Below the pieces are notes generated by a model, which was given only the letters and a program-made list of their open reading frames with translations, was not told the DNA's origin and ran no database searches. Positions 1 through 13,615 of a stretch of DNA of 64,000 nucleotides are shown one piece after another. The translations under genes were made by a program, and so were the position numbers. The DNA lies in NCBI RefSeq assembly GCF_910596095.1, contig NC_056546.1, positions 24,828,425-24,892,424 on the forward strand. The letters run 5' to 3'. The number at the start of each line of letters is the position of its first letter. Position 1 is the first letter of the stretch. The DNA comes from Thunnus maccoyii. Its lineage: Eukaryota > Chordata > Actinopteri > Scombriformes > Scombridae.

Positions 1-3000
1 AGTCTGCCAGTTTTTTAGAAGATGGCTTTGTCATTTTACAGTTAAGTTCAGTGAGTTTACATCACAGATTTTTATTGATCGCTTTTACTTGGTTCATTAC
101 TGATCTTTTTCTTCCTTTTTAGTTAAACTTATGCACTGTATTTAGTATTGGTTTGGTATAAGCTCTGTATTAGTATAGCCATGCTTGGTCCCAGCCCCAG
201 TCTGTGACACAACACCAAAATACAACTCCATATATTGGAAGAATTGAAAAGGGTCTGCAACAGTGTCTAGTATCATTTACTGGGCATATGACGATATAAT
301 CATAGACTGTTGGTATCTCCATAATTTAAAGCTTTCTTGGATACTGGAAACATTGAGATTAGCTTCTTTTTGTCCTCTTTCAGATGAGTGTTTCCTCCTT
401 TTCACTTCATAACAAATTTGTATACTTGTTCTAATCTTGTAATTACATCATTTGTTGTTTCTGCAAATCTACAGCATGTGTGTAGCAGATGTTCAACATG
501 TTTATCGTGATGCGTTTATTGTTTGATCAGTTGATAATTATGAGCAGCGATAATTTGGGTGTAAGAGGATAATGATGATTATTTTCATTTTTGCTCTTAG
601 TTTTTATCTTCTAGGCAAACAAACCCCCCAAAAGAGGCACATTATCTCGTAAATGGGATTTAAGCAAATGACAGTAAATAATACATATCCTAAAATGATT
701 CGTTTTGAGAAAGCTTGATTTTTCTGTTTGTTGTTAGTAACACATGAAAGTAAGTTCATTTGCAATGGATTTTGTCCAAATCTCCATTATCGCCAATATT
801 CATGCATCATTTTAAATTAACCCACTTGCTAATCTGCATTTTAGAGCCAGATAAATATTTAATTGCATGCATTAACTGCAATACTTTTCCTAACTACATG
901 CAAAACATACAGTATGTTCAATTTATGTGTTTGTGTACTCCATCATTGAAAATACTTCTCTATGTAGTTGCTCATATTTGAAGATCACACAGGGAGTTGA
1001 CAAACAGATTGGTCCAAATTTGTATTTTAATTTTTAAGAGACTTAAAATTATCATTCAGTAAACATCCACAACAAGTTTTTAAAGGGGCTGTGAAAAAGT
1101 GTCAAATTACAGATTTTTGATAATATGCTTTTGTTAGTTCAAGGAGTGAGTGTGATATTAGCTGTCCAATTAACAGGGCTCGTTTGGCCCTGTGAAAATC
1201 TGGCAGAATTTGGCCCTCACCTTCACAATGAGTTTTCATCACACAGCTTCCCCTTAACATCGTATCCCTAAATAAACTGCAATAAGGTTACAAGGTGTGG
1301 ACGTAATCTGCTCCAGATGTCTGGAGCACATTAGGGATTAGGTATGGAATTTGATGTCAGCTTCCAGAGTTTCAAAGAATAATATACCATCTTCATTTCA
1401 TCACTATATGTAAAAGTACAGAGAAGGTGGTTTTGATCATTGTCAGGTTTTTTTCTAGTTTGACAGGCAGTTTACTAGTAAAGATTGAAATGTTCAAAAG
1501 AGTGATAGTAAAAGGCAGAATTTTTTCAAATGAAATATATTTGGAGTTGAAACAAAATGTGGAAAATTATTATTTCCCAAAAGTAATAGTTGATTAAGCC
1601 AAAATGCCAAAACTTCATTGGTTCCAGCCTCTCAAATGTGAATATTTGCTGCTTTTCTCTATCATATCATATGTAATAGTAAATTGTATTTTGGGGTTTT
1701 GGACTGTTGATAGAATGAAACAAACTATTTAAATAGCCTAAGTTAGCTTAGGCTTTGGAAAATTGTGACTGACATTTTTCCACTATTTTCTGACATTTTT
1801 TGAATAAACAACCATTCAATTAATTAGAAAATGATCGGCAGATTAATCAAAAAATTAAATGTATTGTTGATTGCAGCCCTTAATTTTTTCCTAATAGAGA
1901 TACCTTTGGACAAGTTTAGCACTTTTCACTAACTTAAAGTTCCTGTTCATGTGATTCAGAGTGCAACAGGTGAGATAAGTTGGGGACGTAATGCTGCACA
2001 TACGTCAAATTCAACAAATCAGTTGTTATTCCTACTTTAATATACAAGTTATGTTTGATTTTTTTTTCTTTAAATGGATGAAGTCACTAGAAAGGCACTT
2101 GGAATTATATTCTGCTATGGTTTTCCAAAATTTGTGCAGCTGTACCTGTGCATTAATGGTTTCCAGAGCAACAGATACAGTTGCAGTGGCATTTAATGCA
2201 AGGAACACTCCACAGGGGAAAACTTATTGCCCAGCAAATTAAACCATTACCTCCCCAGTTGGAGTCAAATATAGAGAAATGACTCATTTAATGTCTGATT
2301 ACTCCCTAATACAGCCATCTAAACAATGGCAACCACTCAATCTCACAAGTAAATTCTGCTTCGGCTATTGGGCAGCTATTGCTTGTCAGGGTCACAGTGA
2401 AGTTTTATTAAAAGATGCATGCATAGAACACAAAATAATTCATCTGTTCGGATTCATTAAGAGATGGCTCTCTAGTCTGAAGATTCGTCTTCATTATCCA
2501 GCCAAGCACCAGGCAGATAACACTGCCTCATTTGCTTTCTGAGCCTCAATTTTCCCTGAACGTTAATGCGGATTCTCTTTTGTGTGGCTGTGGTAAAGAC
2601 AAGCAAGCCATTTTCAATATGCACGCAGGATTACAAAGGTTAATCATCAATTTAAAGCTAATCTTTGTTAAATACCAATGGTGTGTGCTCGAGACAGATA
2701 TAATCAGGCAAACCCCAAAACAATCCTCTATCTAAATGAAGTGAAAGATGGTTAATCTAGGCTTTACAGCAGGGGTTGATGAGCAAGGAAGGGGGAGGAT
2801 TGCATCACACTTCCTGATTAATGTTCCATTGTTCCGCTGTTTGCTAAATTTAGTTGTCACTTCTGGTGGGCTAACCTCAGAAACTGTACCACTTCTTGCT
2901 ATCCTTTTAAGTAGAATTAGATTGAGAGAGTCCCCAACAAAGCACACACATTTTCTTGCCAAGGTAAAGTGTGTTCATTCTGAACCTGCAGTCTGCTGGA

Positions 3001-5729
3001 GAAAATACAACTCATATGAATCTACTCATGCTTCATTGTTGCTATGGAGTTGAGATAATTATGGAGTTTTAAAATTATGCAATCATGGACGAGATCCCTC
3101 TCTCCCAGTCTGGGAAAATGAGTAATTAATTTTCTCCTTTTTTCTCAGTTAATATGCAGGCGACTGGGAACACAGGATCCTAGTCATTATCTGGTCTGAT
3201 CTGGTGAAACATGTCTGCCAACTTGGCTAATTAAAATTTGAGCTAGCTCTCTACCATCCCACCCTGTTCATATTTGTCAAAGGTTGCACTTCATGATACA
3301 AAAGACAAATTGACTTTAGACGTTTAGGTTGCGTTGGTTTTAAAAGTATAGAAACTAAAAATGAAATCTTATAATCCTTTTGTCAAACTTGTTGACTAAC
3401 AAGATAGGCAAAGGGCAAAACATTGCATTTCCTATTAACCTAGGGCATTTAAGTCTCTCAGGGAGGAATTTACAATAATGGGAAATAGAATCAGCTCTCT
3501 TTAATGGCTGAGGCAGTAATTCCATTGACAAGGTAGACTCCTTTAATAAAGATAAGCCCCCTAAAAAAATCAATAACCTGAACTAATTTCACAAGGACTC
3601 AGACTTGTCTAGACAAACACAGCATTCACACCTAACCAAACAAGCCTCACAAGCCATTTATGGAGGGCCTTTTCATTGATATTGCTTTGAGAACACACCA
3701 AGGCTATTTTCTCATCTTTTCTACAAGACATGGTAACAAAGCAGGCCAACAAGCAATCCTGCAGATGCCCTTTCAGTGATTCTTTTTATTCCCCCCATTA
3801 GGCCTCTGATGCTGGGTCCACAAACTTCTCTAATTAAGAATTCGTCTTCAGCAAATTCACCCATAAAATGTCCCATGCTGCAGAACGTGGGGTGATAAAA
3901 GGAGTTATTGGGCCTGCGACCTCCTTTGCCTCTTATCTCCCATAAACACTTCAGTTGGTTTTACAGGGCCATGGAGGCAGCGGAATGAGCAATAATCCAA
4001 AGGGGAATAGTGGGGGACTGATGACTTATTCATGAAGAACTACACAACAAGAGGGTACGGATGAAATTGACAGTGAGAAGTCCTCATATTTTAAGTTGTA
4101 ATGGAGTTCTGATAAGTCTTGTTTCATACTTAAAGTTGATTAATCTTTGGCCCGGGCCTCATTTCAGTAGGCAGCATGGTGATGTTTTAAAGGATAAAAC
4201 ACAGGATGTATTGTATGTGCTTCTTCTTCCTTTTTTTTTGAAAAATATAAAATAATATTGCATACTCATTAGCCTTACAAGAGCTCTGACATTAGCTTGT
4301 GGGTTTAGTATCAGACTGGCAGAGACAAAGCTACGCTCTGCTGTGAAAGTCACCCTGCTGAAATGACATGATGTTTTATTCCCTCTATCTTCTTAACCTG
4401 ATTCTGTCACATTCCCAGAACTGCACATGCACGGATATTGTCATTAAGTCGCAGACAGGTCTTTTCAAAAATGAGACTGAATTTTTTCCCCAGCATCTCA
4501 CACAACAACTCTGTTTTCCTTTTCACATGCATCCAATTCAGTTAAAGCCAGGGGTGATTTTTTTTATTTATTTATTTTTTACTCACACCTCATCTCAGTT
4601 TGTGCATGCTCTAGTGATTTAAAGTGATGGCATATCCCACCTCGCTCTGCAGGCTGAACACAAGAAGTGTATGGCGGGATTGCATTAAAACCTCTGCTAG
4701 TGTTATGTTCACCAGAAAGAACAAGAGGAGAAAGTATAAAGTAACAGAGAGTGCCAATACTTGTGGTTAGCCTTCCTTGAAAATGTCTGTAAACAGAGCC
4801 TCACTGGTTGTAGAAACTCGGCTTAAAGGCAGATATAAAGCCCAGCTGGCACAAGCGTTTTCATCTCCTCTCAGGCAGAGAGGAAATTTTGCACCAACGT
4901 AAGGCTGACTGGAAGCCCGGTGCTACATAGGCAATGGTGTGGAGCCGCGCAAAGGCAAATGTTGTAAACAATGTAATGATAGAGCGTACGACAGGAGCTA
5001 TGACGGTTTACATCCTCCCTCATTTCTGCCCAGTCAGACCTCTGAAGCACTCCCTGCCAGAGAGGCAGAGACTAGGCATGAGGAAATTGAGCTAGAGATT
5101 GTTATTATAGATAAACACTTCCCTTACGATCTAGTTTGCCCAGCAAGTAGGAAATTACAAGGATGTTGCACAAAGTTGAGTACAGAGGCAACTGATTTTA
5201 TTTCCCTGCAAGGTGCCACTGCATGTACACAGCCACAGACTGTGCCCAGTTTATGTATAATCAATGGTTATTTTGTAAGTATACTTGTATATTTGTAAAG
5301 CTATATTCCAAATTATACTCCAGTTTAAAAATTCCTCATAGTCTTACATATCTGTAAATATACCATCATTTGTAGGTGCCACTTTTTTTATTGAGATGTC
5401 ATTTTGGAATAAGCTTCATTAAAAGAATGACTTAGCAAGTTTTAAACTCCTGCATTGATAAATGATTTATATACCCTAACACACACAGAGCTCTCTGATT
5501 ATGTTACAATCAATGACCAGCATGTGAAGCAACAACTTGAATTACTTATGCAGATGAGGTAGCTTGATACTGTGAAAGTTCAAGTTCAAGGTCATTTTAT
5601 ATGGGCAAAAGAGATCCCAGAAATGTGTGGCTGTCAGTGTCACGGCCAATCCGCATAGGAAGTTTTTTTAGAAGCATTTCTGACATCCGTCACTCCCGCA
5701 TCTCATGAAACAGATATGCTTCCATTTTA
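1..5729. other. Non-coding flank, no gene seen
   Basis: I see no open frame with a recognisable domain or a splice pattern here. The open frames present are short and lack family resemblance. The part around 2280-2720 and 3100-4000 is rich in TAATTA-type homeobox motifs and lacks obvious repeats, so it may hold conserved non-coding elements of the gene desert upstream of hs3st1. That is an inference from composition only. Confidence 0.5.
4833..4898 (+). promoter_or_regulatory. Possible TATA promoter and short non-coding first exon
   Basis: A TATAAAG box lies at 4834-4840 in a fairly GC-balanced stretch. About 60 bp downstream is a plausible 5' splice donor (GTAAGG, from 4899). Since the hs3st1 coding exon begins at a splice acceptor at 15,973, its first exon must lie upstream, and this is one candidate. 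The -1 base of the donor is C, not the usual G, and nothing else ties it to hs3st1, so it is weak. Confidence 0.2.
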
Positions 5730-6035
5730 TTAACCTTAATCCTACCGATGGACCCCAGAGGTCCACTTTTTGTCATATCTCCCAATTCCACCCATGTAGT
5801 TTTAATAGATGGAACTATTTATTGAGGTCATGTTTGCCATAGGTCCTAATTTAAAGAACACACAATATCGGGGGAGAGGGGGGACAATTTGTATGAAAGA
5901 AAAGTCTGTATTTTCATTTTACATGATATGCAAATTAACTGTCAGATGACATGGTTGTTTCCTACAGTAGTTTACTCTTGGGGACCCCAGTCAGTCGTCC
6001 TTGTATGTTAAATATGTTGGTAGGATGAGGGTTAA
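5730..6035. mobile_element. piggyBac-like MITE with TTAA ends
   Basis: The element is bounded by TTAA on both sides (5730-5733 and 6032-6035). Its ends form imperfect terminal inverted repeats: the left end reads TTAACCTTAATCCTACC and the reverse complement of the right end reads TTAACCCTCATCCTACC. A second matching block with a GGGGTCC or GGACCCC core lies inside each end. It is about 306 bp and has no coding capacity. TTAA target sites and TTAACCCT-like ends are typical of piggyBac-derived miniature elements in fish. An ATGCAAAT octamer-like motif lies inside it. Confidence 0.6.
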
Positions 6036-7193
6036 ATGTATCAATCCACACTGATTCCGAGACATGTGTGAGTGACGTGCAACTTAGGGAGAACCCCTGC
6101 GTTTTTTACGCTTTGAATCTATTTTTGTTGCATTTAGTGAAGCGTTATCTGAGCAGACAGCTGTTTAAATCACACAAATATCCTGCTTATATGAGTTTTG
6201 AACTTATTAACAGTTTCTACATTGATTGATTTAGGCTCCCAGTCTGTCTGTGAGCTCGCCTGTTTGACTACAGGCAGATTCCCCTCACTCGCTACAGTGG
6301 GCAGGGAAATAAAATCAATGAATCAATAAATACACTGTTAATTTCTTCCCATGGAGCCGATATGAAAACTTTCTGCTGTCAATCAACCTGGTGAGAGCAG
6401 GTAAGCCGGCCGCTGGTCAGGAGCTGCTGCTGACAGAGATGGTGAATGCAAGTCAATGTGATCGAATCGATGTGGATTGAACAGATAGAACATGCTTAAG
6501 GTGCCAACACACCGAATCCATTGATGGATGTCAAGTCAATGGATCCCATTCATTTTCTATGGAGAGCAGGAGATCTGGCCATGTGGTACATGATGGAAAA
6601 TCTGAATATGCATAATCACGACTCAACCTCAACTTGATGCAATGAGGTTTGTCCAGCGCAACACAGCTGGCTCGTGAAACTCAAATCAAACTATCAAACT
6701 AGGCAGTGCTGATCAAATATTAATAAAAAATTATATTACTGCATTGCCTATTTCACGACTCAAATGTTTTCAGAAAACATACTTTACTGTACTGTTTAGC
6801 TCTAAAATGAGAAAGTTTGTAATGCAGCCGCCATTTTGAAAATGGTAGAGCAAAACCCAGCACTGCCCAACTTGCAGTACCTCACCCACCATGTCACCCA
6901 CCCGCCAGAGCATTCAGTGGTCCGGTGAGTCCAGATGCATCCTCGCCAGACTCTGTGTGTCTGTACCATTACGCGTTGCTCATGTCTCGCTTCCTATGTG
7001 GATTCTCAGTCAGTCTGATACTCTTTCAGTTTCTCTGATCTGCATCATTCACACATAAAGTGCAAATAAACAAAGCTAATCCTGGCAGTATGTGATAGTC
7101 AAGTCATGCACACCGGAGGTCAGTAGGTAGCTGCTCCCCGATTTTCTCCAACTAGATCTAATTTTTCTGTTTGTAAGTGAGAAACTATACAGT
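6036..7193. other. Non-coding, possible transposon remnant near 6500
   Basis: No gene is visible. The stretch around 6500-6660, which begins with a 'gtgccaacacaccgaatcc' block, resembles ends of non-autonomous fish DNA transposons, but I could not find a matching opposite end. Confidence 0.35.
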
Positions 7194-7326
7194 ATATATA
7201 TATATATATATATAGTATATATATATATGTATGTATGAATGTATGTATGTATGTATGTATGTATGTATGTGTGTTTGTGTGTGTGTGTGTATGTATACAT
7301 ATATACACACATATATATATATATAT
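7194..7326. repeat. Compound microsatellite (TA)n-(TATG)n-(TG)n-(TA)n
   Basis: Runs of TA (about 7194-7228), then GTAT/TATG tetranucleotides, TG dinucleotides and again TA (to about 7326) follow each other without a break. The open frames that cover it on both strands encode only simple His/Thr/Tyr/Ile/Val/Cys repeats and are not genes. Such alternating purine-pyrimidine tracts are polymorphic and can form cruciform or Z-DNA. Confidence 0.95.
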
Positions 7327-10300
7327 TGCTATTTCTCCTCATGAACACTTTCTCTACCTCAGCATGCTTTGTCTCAGCTTACTGTATATCCAGGGTGGCT
7401 TCATAATGTGTTCTCTCTTGTTTATTTACTGTATGTATTCCAGTGATATCCCACTGCTGCAGCAGGGAGCACCATATCCACTACTGACACATCTAAATGT
7501 ATAATGCTTCGACCTCTGAAGCGTACAAACACAGGACACCCCTTTGGGAAACGGTTTTAAGTTGAATGCTTTATTATCAGCTCACTAACTGCAGCCTGGT
7601 GTTGAATCACTTCAGTGCTTGGCAGCCAACAGCACATCACAGAAGGTCCAAATACTAAACCTCGAGTTCTGCAGTGCTGAATACATATTTGTGATGGCGG
7701 GAAAACACTGGCAGATCTGTGGTGTGTGCCTTCCAATAGGATGCCGTTGTGCCAGAGCGAGAAAGGTTTTCCAAGTTATATAGAACTGCAAACACCAGCT
7801 GTAGTTTGGGGAAATAAACACAAGATATCTAACTTGACCTCTTCTAAGAAAATAACATGCCCCTAGTGTACATACTGTATACCTTACTTAATATGTATTA
7901 CATGCTTTGTCCTAGGGTACAGCTTGCACAGTACATAACTCAAGACTTGGCTAAGGTGGGATCACAGTCAATGTATTACTTAATGCTGTTGAGCTGTGAG
8001 ATTGATGCTGTTTAATAAACAAGACTACAAGATTGTACAATTCTCTAAACATTGTGCATTTTTCTGCAATTTACTCATCAGAGCTGTGATATCTTTGTCA
8101 GCACCCAGCAGGCCTTCCCATAGTTTTTCTCATTAAACTATTCATCAGGCCTCATCAAAGATTAAGAGTATCCTCACAGTTCATTACAAGATGCCCTGCT
8201 TTTTATTTGATGAAGTAATTCATCCATAATGTATGTGTATATTGCAGTTTTCAGGATGCCTGCGAGACTGAAGAACATCATCGGCTTTCCAAAGGCTTAG
8301 ACCCAAGGAGGGAGAATAAAGTTGGTGCATTTGTTTTGATTAAGTCGGCATTTCAGAGTGTTCCCTCTGCGGTGAACTGTAGAGCAATTACTTTACATGG
8401 AGAAGATCAGACTCATTGTGAGAAGTAGTGAAGGCTTGATGGGAAAAGCATGATAAGAATTACAGTACTATTAAATTGATAGAGCAGAATTAGCTTCATC
8501 TTTTTGTCTGTGATGAGGAGTCCGTTGCAGTGGGGTGATCTCAACGCCGTAGAAAGCATAGGTGCTTTATCAGAAGTGGCAGGCTGAATGAGGATCATCA
8601 GGCCTCTTTCTGATTGAATTCCTTCTTATAGTCTGTTGTTGTTTCTGACCAACCATGGAACACTTCCCTGAGTGAGTCAGCGTCCCTGGGATTGGTTGCC
8701 TCCACTCATCCAAGGGTGATGAGCAAGTCAGCCTATTTTATCTGCGAAAATGCCTCCTGGGAATCCAGACAATGTCAGTTGATGCTTGAAATAAATCTCA
8801 GAGCATTGACAAATGTCAAAGCTAAACTGCAGGATGCCTGGGCCAGGGAATGCAGCTGGGTAACAGAGACTGCTAAAGTGATCCTGTGTCAGTTGAACAA
8901 TGGTGGGTTTAGGCTGGGTAACTGGAGAGGTATTGCCATAGAGAAAATGACATTTTGTGGTTCTATGCAGCATTTTTTGACCTTAGTAATTTCTGCCAAA
9001 ATCAGGAAAAAACGATTGTTTTCATCTTGAATAATATGTATGAATAATAGTGTGCGGTTATGTTTGCTGATACAGAGCTTTGTGAGGATTTTGCCAATGT
9101 AGCATAAACATATATTTGTTTATGAGGCACAAGCCTTCATCAAGTTGAATGGTTCATGTTCTACTTGTGCACAGATGGCAGTGGGCAGAAGGACTGGTAA
9201 TTGGAAGAGACTGCTTTCCATGCTAAACCACTCTGTAGGAAAAAAAGTGCTGAAAATGCTGCTATACTGTCAAGGTTTAACTGTATGGAAGATCACAGTT
9301 AAAACACTGTAATTAGTGCCTGGGGCCACATGTGTCTGGGTGTACTGGCAAATGACAGATCACCCCCTCTTCGAGTCTGTAATGAATGCCTCTGCTGACA
9401 TGTGGGTGTGGATTAGGTCATTGTCTTACTCATACACTCCCGAAATAGCCAAATATTGCCTACCATCAGAGCTGCAGTGTAATTTCCTCTAAAAACGAGG
9501 AAATGTTGTCTCTCCATCCTCACTGTCACCATGTTACTTTAATATTAAACATTTCACTAACAAAGACCACACAATTTATGTATGTGTATTACTTTACTGG
9601 AATTACAGTCGGGGATGGGAGGAAATAGGGATTGGGCACGAGGGAATGAACAGAGCTTCAAATGGGGATCAATGACAGACCAGGGGATGTAGCAGCAAGG
9701 AACCGAGGGAGTGAGACTCAGGGTGGAGGCGCATCTTGATGAGGCTTCACAGCTTCATCGTGCTCCCTATGGTTCCTGTAACGAAGAGATATAAGGATGA
9801 GAGGAAGCAGAAAAGGAGTTTGGGTTGTTAGACATATCTATATGGGTTGGCATGGGAAACTGGATTTAGAGCAAGACATGTTTTTTGTTCCTGAACCTAA
9901 GATATAATAACACTATGTTTAGGAACTGAAGAAAATGGAAATTAACCAAAGATAATGATAAGACAACTAGCAACAGATGCTGCTGCTGACACTTATGTGA
10001 AAACAAAAGGTGCTAAAATTATATGAAATTAGTTTGTGATACTTATCCACCAGGTGGCCCCAGAGGAGAGTATTACTGTGATGCAGGTCCCACTGGCATT
10101 GCAGTGACTTATTTTCATGATGTATACCATCTTTGATCTCACTAATAGGAGTCAACATAGCAGTCAACTCTTGGCGAAGTGAGATTAAGACACTGTCACA
10201 TATCCAGAACAGTTCTTTAATACTAGCCCATTCTTGTAAAAAGAGCTCATAATTGTAACCCTCTACGTAATGCTAACCATTACAGTCACAGTCTATAACT

Positions 10301-10369
10301 ACCTACAGATCTCTGCTTTTGAGCTTTTATCCAGGGAAAGCTGATGCTTTTAGGAGCTTCTAGTCTTTT
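7327..10369. other. Non-coding, no feature recognised
   Basis: The open frames here (for example 8692-9030) have no recognisable domain and no splice context. I see nothing I can name. Confidence 0.5.
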
Positions 10370-10548
10370 ACAGTTGGGGCGAATGGATCCACAGAGCAGT
10401 AAGGGGGTTAAATGCCTTGCATACAGGCACGTCACTCAAGGGCACCTTTGTCATAGTTTTCTACTCACTCCCCAATTGCATTTTCCTGACCAGCCTGGAG
10501 ATTGAAACTGGCAGCTTGCTGGTCTCAAGCTACCATAACCTCCAACAT
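10370..10548 (-). repeat. tRNA-derived SINE remnant
   Basis: The stretch contains the phrases 'gggggttaaatgccttgc' and 'tcaagggcacctttgtcat', followed by 'ggagattgaaactggcagc' and a tract that reads as a tRNA-like head on the - strand. This order is characteristic of an abundant fish SINE. The copy is diverged. I identify it from memory of the family, without an alignment. Confidence 0.5.
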
Positions 10549-11869
10549 ATTTATTCACCAGTAAGTGGCTGTAATATACCAGTAATTTAAATAGATGACT
10601 GACTTCTCACTCATTATTTATTCACTCTATGGCAGACATTGTGGTAAAGCTGCCATTGTGGAGGGATTTAAATGCTCAGCAGTGCTCAAGGTGTCCCTTT
10701 AAAAGTCCTCTCATGCTGATGCAGAGCAACTTTTGGGGTGTTTTGGATACTTGACACATGGTTGGGAATTAAGATTTTTTTTTTTATGCTGGAGGCTTAC
10801 TTTTAAATGTGAGGAGAGTGTCTGTTTGTATGAGACATATCATGTTATCTATGGCAGAGGTTAGGAAAGGAAGAAAAGATTATACACTGCTTGATCCTCT
10901 GTGAGCAGCCAAAGCCTTAAGTTGTTGCAACAGAAATTAATAAATTGAGCCAGGAATCCCACTGTGAACCAAAACGCATCCATAATTGAAAACCCATGCT
11001 GTATGTGGGAGTACAGTTTCAGAGTTACAGTTGGATATGTGTGGGTGGTAAATATATTGTACCGGTTTTTGAGGGCTTGTTGGAGAGACCAGCTGAAGAA
11101 AAGAGGTGGGAGCAAAGTGGAAAGTGCAGGAGAAAATAGAATGAAGGTGCATGTGTTTCTGTGTCCCCAAGTGAGTGTTTTTTGGGAGGAGGGTCAGTGC
11201 ATCTTACAAGAGATCATCTAACAGTGCTGTGAGCCAGTGAGACAGAGATATGAGACCAAGATGGAAAAAAGGCGAAGATAAGGAGGTTTGCCTCTGTATT
11301 CAATTCTGCCTCAGATTACATTTTATGTGTTCAGCTACTCTGAAAACAAAACAATCTGTGTGTGTGTGTGTGTAAATTCTTTAAAATGCATGACCACCGT
11401 AAGAAAAAATAGTAACCAGGATTATTGCTTTTAACTTGGTTACTTGTAATCAATTCATTTAATAGCACAGAAGCCACCCTTTTGTAATCAAGCTTTATTG
11501 CAGTAATAATTATTTTGTACTAATGTCTCTAATGAGCGCCCATTAAAACACACAAAACTGCCCTGCACAATCAAGGGAGGACTTTACCATTAGGTAAGGT
11601 AGGTGACTCCTGGGGGGCCCAAACAGCTATAGATTTATTCTGATGTATAGATATGAAACATATAAAATTATGTTTCTATTCTAACTAATTATACCATGAA
11701 ATTACGTACAAAAGGGCCCCCTAAGCACTTTAAAAAAAAAATCATTGTCAATCTGTAAAAGTACCCTTGAGTAAATGAATGTAGTTTTTTTCACTGGCTG
11801 GTTCAGTGTGCAGCTCGTGTCAGAGAAGCAGAGGAAAAACCTGGTAAATTACTGTCAACAAATGAAATA

Positions 11870-12025
11870 TGATGTGATATTATAGATTAAACTATCCAGC
11901 AGTATATAAAACTGCTAAAATGAACTCAACCTTGAACAGACATTAAGTAAATATACGTACATGGTGCTAATAATACTTCTGCACTTAAAGTAAAATCTTG
12001 AATGCAGGACTGCTACTTTTAACAG
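11870..12025 (-). repeat. Fragment of the abundant hAT-like non-autonomous repeat
   Basis: The segment 'cttgaatgcaggactgctactttta' in two parts, and 'cttctgcacttaaagtaaaat' in degraded form, resemble the internal part of the repeat seen more fully at 37,545-38,395. It is short and diverged, and its ends are not visible. Confidence 0.35.
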
Positions 12026-13439
12026 AGAATTGTTAGTGTGATATTAATAGTTTAAAATTTTGAGCACTTTGTCTACCACCGCCAATACCAACATTCTCAA
12101 TTACAGAAAGGATGAAAATAAGGCACGAAGGAGGCCCCATGACTGAGTTTGCCCAGGGTCCCCAAATCACTAAATCTACCCCTGTGTACAATACTTGCTG
12201 CCCGCCACAGCTAATGGCAGGGGGCCCTGCTGAATATGAATGAGGGTTTGTTCGATAGATGTATAGAGGTGGCTGTTTGGGTTCATTAGTGGGAACCTGG
12301 TTTCCTGTGGCGCTGAGAGCCCGTGGAGCCCGCCTCTTAGCCTGGTGGGAAAAATGAATAGTGCAGATCTGTTGGCTGTGCTGTGTAAGCTCAGGCAGTA
12401 AGCAGCCCTTTGCTTTTGTGCCAGACAAGTTTTTAAGGTGAGGTAATGGTCGGCAAGTGCAGCTCTCATGTGTAGGCTCTGTATCATGGGTTCAAGTGGG
12501 ACTCTGGTATAGGTGTAATTTTGTTATATCAGTGATCGTATCTTTGTCTGTACTGAGCACAATTTCCATACCCACAAAAATGGGCAGGAGGATATCCCAG
12601 TGTGCAAGGCAGGGAGACATCTTGAGCATGTCAGTGGCCAATCACAGAGATAATACACAAAACCAAAGGCAGGGGTATGCTGGAAACAAACTAGTTCTTC
12701 TTGTTGTCTGATCCCAACAGAGGGCAAAAGTGTTTATAGCCATTACAAACGCTTGAGGACGGAGTGAAAAACCTGCTATCAAAAAAGAGGGTGAAAATGT
12801 AATTAATAGTACAAATGGGATTATTGGTGCAGACTTTTGAGCAATCTTGCTGTGAAAAAATTAAACCCAAGAAAGCTCAAAAGAGAACTTCAAACTTCCT
12901 GCTTAATTGCTCAGCTCAGCACACCTGGCCAGTTAGCGTGAAAGTCAGATTTTTGGTTTTGGAAAGTTACAAAAAATGTCGGATGCAGCCCTGTCCAATT
13001 CTGACATCAGTAAAGTGTGGGTAGAGGGAATTTCAGACACTGTTCAACCATTTGACATGCATTCCAGTTGGAGCACACTGACGCCTTAATTCACTCAAGG
13101 TGCGTTAATTTAATTGACGAAGAGGGTAAAACACCCTCGCTTCTAGTGACAAATTGATTGCATCGGGTTCACCTTGAGCAATCTGATTGGAATTTTATCT
13201 GCAAAATACTCCCCAATGTCCAGACATTTTGTAAGAGAGGATGAGATTGCCCTGTAATCCATAAGGTATTAATGGTGTATATTTATATGACCACATGGAG
13301 AAATAATACAATGCATTAATGCAATAGAGTGCAACAGCAATAAAGTAATAAAACGGTGCATAGTCCTCAACTTGCAACTATGTCCATGATATTACCAGTA
13401 ACACATGCATTCCACCATAGCTAAATTTCACCTTGCCAG

Positions 13440-13615
13440 TTCTGGTATGACCTCATGCTCATACTCACACCCACAGGAGATTACAATGGTGCTTTAAGGA
13501 CATGCACATACGCATAACATGCAAACTCCATAAGCAAAAAAGGGACTGGAGCCAAGATTTGAATGTAGACTCTCTTGCTGTGAGGCAGCAGTGCTCACCA
13601 CTGAGCCACAACACA
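13440..13615 (-). repeat. tRNA-derived SINE, minus strand
   Basis: Read on the - strand from 13,612, the sequence begins GTGGCTCAGTGGTGAGCACT, a good Pol III A box, and continues through CCTCACAGCAAGA to a degraded B box (GTCTACATTCAAATC). Then comes the body phrase GGAGTTTGCATGTTATGCG. This order matches a very common fish SINE, where intact copies have the B box GGTTCGAATCC. The B box changes show an old, inactive copy. Confidence 0.7.

Noticed and set aside
4939-5298. 119-codon open frame, + strand
   Set aside because: No resemblance to a known family; composition changes along it and the C-terminal part is in AT-rich non-coding sequence.
7076-7504. Open frames rich in His/Thr/Tyr or Cys/Val on both strands
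   Set aside because: Products of the microsatellite at 7194-7326.
12033-12487. Two overlapping open frames of 131 and 103 codons, - strand
   Set aside because: They overlap in different frames, show no domain and lie beside a dispersed repeat fragment.
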